A DNA stretch of 9,420 nt from positions 1-9,420 of the forward strand of contig VGAU01000053.1 in NCBI GenBank assembly GCA_016870675.1, written 5' to 3'. The notes beneath the pieces were generated by a model. That model was not told the DNA's origin, ran no database searches, and worked only from the letters and a program-made list of their open reading frames with translations. The position numbers and the translations under genes are program-made. Shown here in pieces: positions 5,606 to 9,420 of this stretch. Numbering within the stretch: the first letter of the stretch is position 1; each line of letters begins with the position of its first letter. The DNA comes from Actinomycetota bacterium. Its GTDB lineage: Bacteria; Actinomycetota; Humimicrobiia; Humimicrobiales; Humimicrobiaceae.

Positions 5606-6808
5606 ATGAAAAAGTTAGTTTTATTTGGAGCCGGTAAAATCGGACGATCATTTATTGGACAATTGTTTAGCAGGTCTGGTTATGAAGTAGTTTTTGTAGA
5701 TATTTTAAAGCCAGTAATTGAGGCGCTAAATAAAAGGGGATTTTATAATGTTATTATAAAGGGTGATAAGGAAGAAACAATAAAGGTTACTAATGTACGC
5801 GGTGTTTTAGCATCAGATAAAGAAAAAGTAGCAGAAGAAGTAAGTACTGCTGATGTTGTTGCGACTTCGGTTGGCAGTAATGCTTTGCCTCATATTATTC
5901 CTTTAATAGCACAAGGATTAATTAAAAGATATAGCAAAGATAGAAATCTTCCTCTTGATATAATAATAGCAGAGAATATGAGAGATGCAGCGGAATATTT
6001 TGAAAAAGAGATAGTTAAAATTGTTGGAAATGATTATCCTTTAAAAAAATTAGTTGGGCTTGTAGAAACTAGTATTGGTAAAATGGTGCCAATAATGTCA
6101 AAAAAAGACATAGATGAAGATATATTACAAATTTTTGCTGAATCATATAATAATCTAATCTTAGATAAAAAAGCTTTTAAAAATTCAATACCCAATGTTA
6201 AAGGTCTTTCTCCAAAAGATAACATGAAGGCATGGGTTGACAGAAAGTCATTTATTCATAATCTTGGTCATGCTATGATTTCATATCTGGGATATTTATA
6301 TGATAAAAAATTTGTTTATTTATACGAGGCATTGGCTGTAAAAGAATTGCACAGTCAAACTAAAGAGACAATGATGCAAGCATCAGAAATATTAATGAAA
6401 GAATATCCCGGCGAGTTTACAAAGAAAGATTTGGAAGACCATATTGATGATTTACTAAAGCGATTTATGAATAAGGCTTTAGGAGATACAATTTATAGAG
6501 TAGGAAGAGACCTGTTAAGAAAATTAGGACCAGAGGATAGATTGGTTGGAGCTATAAAAAAGGGGATAAAGTACAATATGAATGTGGATAAAATCCTTTA
6601 TGCTCTGGTTTGTGGTTTTTATTTTAGAGCTACTGATGAATCAGATGCTATGTTTGATAGAGATATTGAATTCGTTTCAAAATATTTTAATAATGGCATA
6701 GAGTATGTACTGGTAAATGTATGCGGATTTGATAAGAATAGGCATAAGGATATAATTGCAAAATGCGAAAAGTATTCAGAGGAAATTAAAGCATCATATA
6801 AAATATAA
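5606..6808 (+). CDS. polyol-phosphate dehydrogenase, mannitol-1-phosphate 5-dehydrogenase-like
   Basis: This 400-residue protein belongs to the polyol-specific long-chain dehydrogenase family and is predicted to oxidise a sugar-alcohol phosphate to a ketose phosphate with NAD+ (mannitol-1-P to fructose-6-P in the type enzyme). The Rossmann motif is at residues 8-18 (GAGKIGRSFIG), followed by FVDI with Asp32, which favours NAD over NADP. ENMRDAAEYF (Asn124) is the conserved nucleotide-domain segment. The catalytic Lys-x4-Asn-x2-His is Lys214, Asn219 and His222 in DRKSFIHNLGHAMISYLGYL. The C-terminal helical domain is complete, and length matches MtlD (about 380-400). The start is the ATG directly before the first beta strand; the ribosome binding site is poor (AGAG upstream, then an A/T run). 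The absence of a mannitol PTS and the company of an aldolase and kinase suggest a substrate other than mannitol-1-phosphate. Confidence 0.85.
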   Translation: MKKLVLFGAGKIGRSFIGQLFSRSGYEVVFVDILKPVIEALNKRGFYNVIIKGDKEETIKVTNVRGVLASDKEKVAEEVSTADVVATSVGSNALPHIIPLIAQGLIKRYSKDRNLPLDIIIAENMRDAAEYFEKEIVKIVGNDYPLKKLVGLVETSIGKMVPIMSKKDIDEDILQIFAESYNNLILDKKAFKNSIPNVKGLSPKDNMKAWVDRKSFIHNLGHAMISYLGYLYDKKFVYLYEALAVKELHSQTKETMMQASEILMKEYPGEFTKKDLEDHIDDLLKRFMNKALGDTIYRVGRDLLRKLGPEDRLVGAIKKGIKYNMNVDKILYALVCGFYFRATDESDAMFDRDIEFVSKYFNNGIEYVLVNVCGFDKNRHKDIIAKCEKYSEEIKASYKI

Positions 6809-6818
6809 GGGAAGAAAT

Positions 6819-6863
6819 ATGAGCAAACTAGAAAAATCAGTAAAAGAAAATAAATTTTTTTAA
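6819..6863 (+). pseudogene. 14-codon 5' stub of a deleted gene
   Basis: MSKLEKSVKENKFF then TAA. GGGAAG (6809-6814) with four bases before the ATG is a better ribosome binding site than that of the dehydrogenase, and it overlaps the gap directly after the dehydrogenase stop. This looks like the intact start of a former operon gene whose remainder was lost. The family cannot be identified from so few residues. It could instead be a true leader peptide for the aldolase gene 34 bases downstream. Confidence 0.4.
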
Positions 6864-6884
6864 AGAGAATTTAAAATAGTATAT

Positions 6885-6890
6885 GAGGAG
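6885..6890 (+). promoter_or_regulatory. Shine-Dalgarno that sets the aldolase start
   Basis: GAGGAG lies seven bases before ATG 6898. An in-frame ATG at 6883 overlaps this site, so its five-codon extension is rejected. Confidence 0.8.
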
Positions 6891-6897
6891 AAAAGCT

Positions 6898-7935
6898 ATG
6901 CCAATAATGAGAAACGGAGGAAAAGCAAGGGAGATAATTGATAAAGTAAAAAAATCTGGAAATAGTTTGCCATGTTTTTGCACAGAAAATATTATGACAA
7001 CAGAAGCAATCTTTATGGGAGCTAAGAAATTTAAAGAGGAAAAAAATATAAAAGGTCAACTGCCGCTTATTATTGCTTTTACAGCAAGCTATGAGAAGAG
7101 ACAGCAGCTAAAAAATTACTCTGGATTAAGTGATTTTAAAGAAGGATTATTAGCAGTAAGAGATGATATTGAAAGAATTGCAAGAGACAAAGGTCAATTT
7201 AACGATATAGATGTTATTGTACATCTAGATCATGCTCAACCAGGCGATGATGATTGGATATTTAAGGAAAATAAAGATTTTATATCTTCCATTATGTATG
7301 ATTGTAGTCATTATAGTCTTAATGATAATATTAAAATGGTAAAAGATTTTGTTAAAAAGTATAAAAAAGATTTTGTTATAGAAGGTTGTGTTGATGAAAT
7401 ATATAATTATAGCGCAGGTAATGAAAAACTCGAAGTAAAAGAAAATATTTCTAAAGCAGATAATGTAGAGATTTATTTTAAAGAAACTGGAGTTGATTTG
7501 GTAGTTGCTAACTTAGGGACAGAACATAGAAGAACAGAAAGTGCTTTAAAGAAGTATCAGAGAGATGCAGCTCAAAAAATTAGAGATAAGATAGGAAGGC
7601 AAATAGTACTTCATGGCGCATCGAGTTTAAGTAATACTGAGTTTAAAAACTTGCCACAGGATGGAATCGTTAAGGTTAATATCTGGACAATATTAGAAGT
7701 AAATCCGAGCAGAATTATGGCTAGTAAAATAATAAAAAATATAGATAAAATGTTATTAAAAGAAAATATCGAAAAATTAGTTAATGAAGGATTTTTAAAT
7801 AAAAAAGTTTTAAATAAAGGCGGGAGACCTTCGTTGGATTTTCTAACAGAAAAATACAGAAGAGATGATATTTTTATTCCAGCCATCGTTAAGCAAGTTA
7901 AAAATTATTATGAGAATTTTTATATTAATTACTGA
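6898..7935 (+). CDS. class II (zinc) fructose-bisphosphate aldolase family protein, divergent
   Basis: This 345-residue TIM-barrel aldolase (PF01116 family) is predicted to cleave a ketose phosphate or bisphosphate reversibly into two C3-C4 fragments. Class II landmarks appear in order: HLDHAQ at 109-114 with catalytic Asp111 and zinc ligand His112; MYDCSHYSLNDNI at about 133-145, equivalent to the MFDGS motif; IEGCVDEI with Glu162; NLGTEHR with zinc ligand His210; and VLHGASSL with zinc ligand His239. All three histidines are kept. Several usual residues are not: Gly after His210 is Arg, the phosphate-binding LHGGSG is LHGASS, and the NIDTD strand is NIWTI. These changes suggest an unusual substrate, perhaps one without the standard C1 phosphate. 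ATG 6898 is fixed by GAGGAG. It lies after the dehydrogenase and one stub, and 11 bases before the DUF4432 stub, consistent with one transcription unit. Confidence 0.82.
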   Translation: MPIMRNGGKAREIIDKVKKSGNSLPCFCTENIMTTEAIFMGAKKFKEEKNIKGQLPLIIAFTASYEKRQQLKNYSGLSDFKEGLLAVRDDIERIARDKGQFNDIDVIVHLDHAQPGDDDWIFKENKDFISSIMYDCSHYSLNDNIKMVKDFVKKYKKDFVIEGCVDEIYNYSAGNEKLEVKENISKADNVEIYFKETGVDLVVANLGTEHRRTESALKKYQRDAAQKIRDKIGRQIVLHGASSLSNTEFKNLPQDGIVKVNIWTILEVNPSRIMASKIIKNIDKMLLKENIEKLVNEGFLNKKVLNKGGRPSLDFLTEKYRRDDIFIPAIVKQVKNYYENFYINY

Positions 7936-7946
7936 TGGAGGACAAA

Positions 7947-8054
7947 ATGGCTAATTTATTTAATCAGTTAATGAATAAAAAAGATATCTTAAAAAGAGTT
8001 GGAAATATTAGTAAATCGAAAACTTTACTTATTCAGTTTTATGGTATTATCTAG
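7947..8054 (+). pseudogene. 5' stub of a DUF4432 (aldose 1-epimerase-like) gene
   Basis: This is a 35-codon frame starting MANLFNQLMNKKDILKRVGN, followed by IS and then unrelated residues to TAG. The first 22 residues resemble the conserved N-terminus of DUF4432 proteins, which are about 300-350 residues long and related to galactose mutarotases (family recall, not a search). GGAGGA (7937-7942) lies four bases before ATG, just after the aldolase stop, the spacing of a genuine operon gene. Homology ends abruptly near 8012, so almost the whole gene has been deleted. The loss removes a likely sugar epimerase step from the cluster. Confidence 0.5.
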
Positions 8055-8076
8055 ATATTTGATTTTATTACAAAAA

Positions 8077-8096
8077 GTTATTTATTATAAAATAAC
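8077..8096. other. AT-rich hairpin between the stub and the kinase
   Basis: GTTATTT and AAATAAC form a perfect 7-base stem with a 6-base loop, ending seven bases before ATG 8104. It is too weak to call a terminator, since it is AT-rich and has no U-run after it. It may hinder initiation or be chance. Confidence 0.25.
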
Positions 8097-8103
8097 CTGA
8101 TTT

Positions 8104-9420
8104 ATGAGCCTTCTAGGTATTGATATTGGAACAACAGGAGTTAAAGCAATTGCATTCAACGAAGAAGGTAAGGCATTGGCAAGTGCCTATCAGCAGTATG
8201 GGCTGATTTATCCTAAACCTCACTTTGTAGAATTTGATACAATTCCTATGTGGAATAAAATCTTTGATGTAATAAGAGAGATAAACTCTTGCCCCGTGGT
8301 TAAGAAAGACCCGGTAACTGCTCTTTCGGTGTCAACTGTTGGAGAAAGCTTTACTCCAATTGATGAAGATGGAAATATAATCTACAACACAATTTATTCA
8401 ACTGATTCAAGAAGTGAAGCTGAACTTGAGTTTATTTTTACAAAAATCTCTGCAAAAGAGCTTTATTTTATTACAGGTCTTCCTCCTCAGACAATTTGTG
8501 CATTAAATAAAATATTATGGTTAAAAAATAATCTACCTGAAATCTATAGGAAAACCAAGAAGATTTTATTTACCGAGGATCTGCTCCAGCATAAACTTGG
8601 AGTTACTGATACAAAAATAAATTATTCACTTTCATCAACATCTTTGTTTTTTGATATAAGAAAAAAAATTTGGTCAGATAGAATTTTAAATACTTTTGAT
8701 ATAGATAAAGATTTATTTTCAGCGCCATCACCTTCCGGAATTATAGTTGGTATTGTGAGAGATGATATAGCTAAAGATCTAGGATTCAAAAATAATGTTC
8801 TTGTTATTACAGGAGGTCATGACCAACAGTGTGCTGCACTTGGAGTAGGTTCTATTAAAGGAGGAATAGCTGCTGATGGAATGGGTACTGTTGAATGTGT
8901 TACAACAACACTTGATGAGCTGATAATAAGTGATTCAATGTATGAAAATGACTTTTCAACAAGAGCTCATGTAGTTCCCAATAAGTTTGTAACAATTGCA
9001 TATAATTTTACTTCAGGAAGTCTGGTCAAATGGTTTGTTGACATTTTTGCAGATAAGGAAAAGGAGCTGGCTGAAAAAGAGCAGGTTGGTGTAATAAAAT
9101 ATTTTTATAAAAATTTTGATTTTAATCCTTCGGGACTATTTGTACTTCCCTATTTTTCGTCATCAGGGACCCCTTATCATGACCCTATTCCCAGAGGCAC
9201 AATTACGGGTTTAAATTTAACTACCAAAAAGGAAAATATCTTTAAAGCGATAATAGAAGGCCTGATTTATGAGATAGCATTCAATGTTGAGCTGGCTGAA
9301 AAGTCAGGAGTAAAAATTACGGAACTTAGAGCAGTAGGTGGCGGGGCTAAATCAGATAAAGAGCTTACTCTTAAGTCATCAATTTTGGGGAAGCCTATAA
9401 AGAAGATGCAAATAACTGAG
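8104..9420 (+). CDS. FGGY-family carbohydrate kinase, first 439 residues (3' end beyond window)
   Basis: This ATP-dependent sugar kinase belongs to the hexokinase/actin fold (xylulokinase, gluconokinase and related). It starts MSLLGIDIGTTGVKAIAFNE, with the phosphate-1 loop DIGTT at residues 6-11. The FGGY_N domain runs to about 245 and contains GGHDQQ with the catalytic base Asp240. FGGY_C contains the phosphate-2 segment GMGTVECVTTT at about 259-269, and the adenosine-loop segment AVGGGAKSD at about 410-418. All key motifs are intact. The frame stays open to the last base; full-length members are about 480-520 residues, so some 50-80 are missing. Specificity (ketose or polyol) cannot be read. 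No clear Shine-Dalgarno precedes ATG 8104, and an upstream deletion junction lies within 100 bases, so the original translation signals may be lost. It shares orientation and theme with the isomerase, dehydrogenase and aldolase genes. Confidence 0.9.
   Translation, partial: MSLLGIDIGTTGVKAIAFNEEGKALASAYQQYGLIYPKPHFVEFDTIPMWNKIFDVIREINSCPVVKKDPVTALSVSTVGESFTPIDEDGNIIYNTIYSTDSRSEAELEFIFTKISAKELYFITGLPPQTICALNKILWLKNNLPEIYRKTKKILFTEDLLQHKLGVTDTKINYSLSSTSLFFDIRKKIWSDRILNTFDIDKDLFSAPSPSGIIVGIVRDDIAKDLGFKNNVLVITGGHDQQCAALGVGSIKGGIAADGMGTVECVTTTLDELIISDSMYENDFSTRAHVVPNKFVTIAYNFTSGSLVKWFVDIFADKEKELAEKEQVGVIKYFYKNFDFNPSGLFVLPYFSSSGTPYHDPIPRGTITGLNLTTKKENIFKAIIEGLIYEIAFNVELAEKSGVKITELRAVGGGAKSDKELTLKSSILGKPIKKMQITE

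Noticed and set aside
6883..6897. Aldolase start at ATG 6883
   Set aside because: It overlaps the GAGGAG ribosome site of ATG 6898, where the likely protein start lies.

Overview
The window is AT-rich (roughly 30% GC by eye) bacterial DNA with ordinary TTG/ATG starts and Shine-Dalgarno (SD) sites. The gene families suggest an anaerobic, sugar-using bacterium of Firmicutes or Atribacterota type, but nothing here fixes the taxon. It falls into a decayed accessory half (about 1-4960) and a carbohydrate catabolic cluster (about 4966-9420).

Left half. An ABC transporter ATPase gene runs off the left edge on the minus strand. After a gene-poor spacer comes an intact membrane methyltransferase of the isoprenylcysteine carboxyl methyltransferase/PEMT type (867-1430). 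It is flanked by two diverged direct copies of a short repeat, about 1.04 kb apart. Next is a wrecked Mrr-type restriction endonuclease gene (1850 to about 3430), with two in-frame TAA codons and one frameshift. Its 3' end is fused in frame to the C-terminal half of an AbiEii-type nucleotidyltransferase toxin (to 3861). It is followed by a truncated IS91-family transposase whose reading frame ends inside a perfect 20-bp GC-rich palindrome. A broken small minus-strand ORF lies just beyond.

Right half. Four plus-strand genes of sugar metabolism follow: a D-lyxose/mannose isomerase-family cupin, a mannitol-1-phosphate 5-dehydrogenase-like polyol-phosphate dehydrogenase, a divergent class II aldolase, and an FGGY sugar kinase that runs off the right edge. 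Together they suggest isomerisation, phosphorylation, NAD-linked oxidation of a polyol phosphate and aldol cleavage to trioses. The substrate cannot be read from sequence. Two genes that once lay between them survive only as 5' stubs with good ribosome binding sites: a 14-codon stub at 6819 and a stub at 7947 that resembles the start of DUF4432 (aldose-epimerase-like) proteins.

The main theme is deletional decay. Several junctions cut genes and leave short or chimeric open frames. The most notable is the Mrr-AbiEii fusion, which joins pieces of two anti-phage systems. I see no tRNA, rRNA or CRISPR array.
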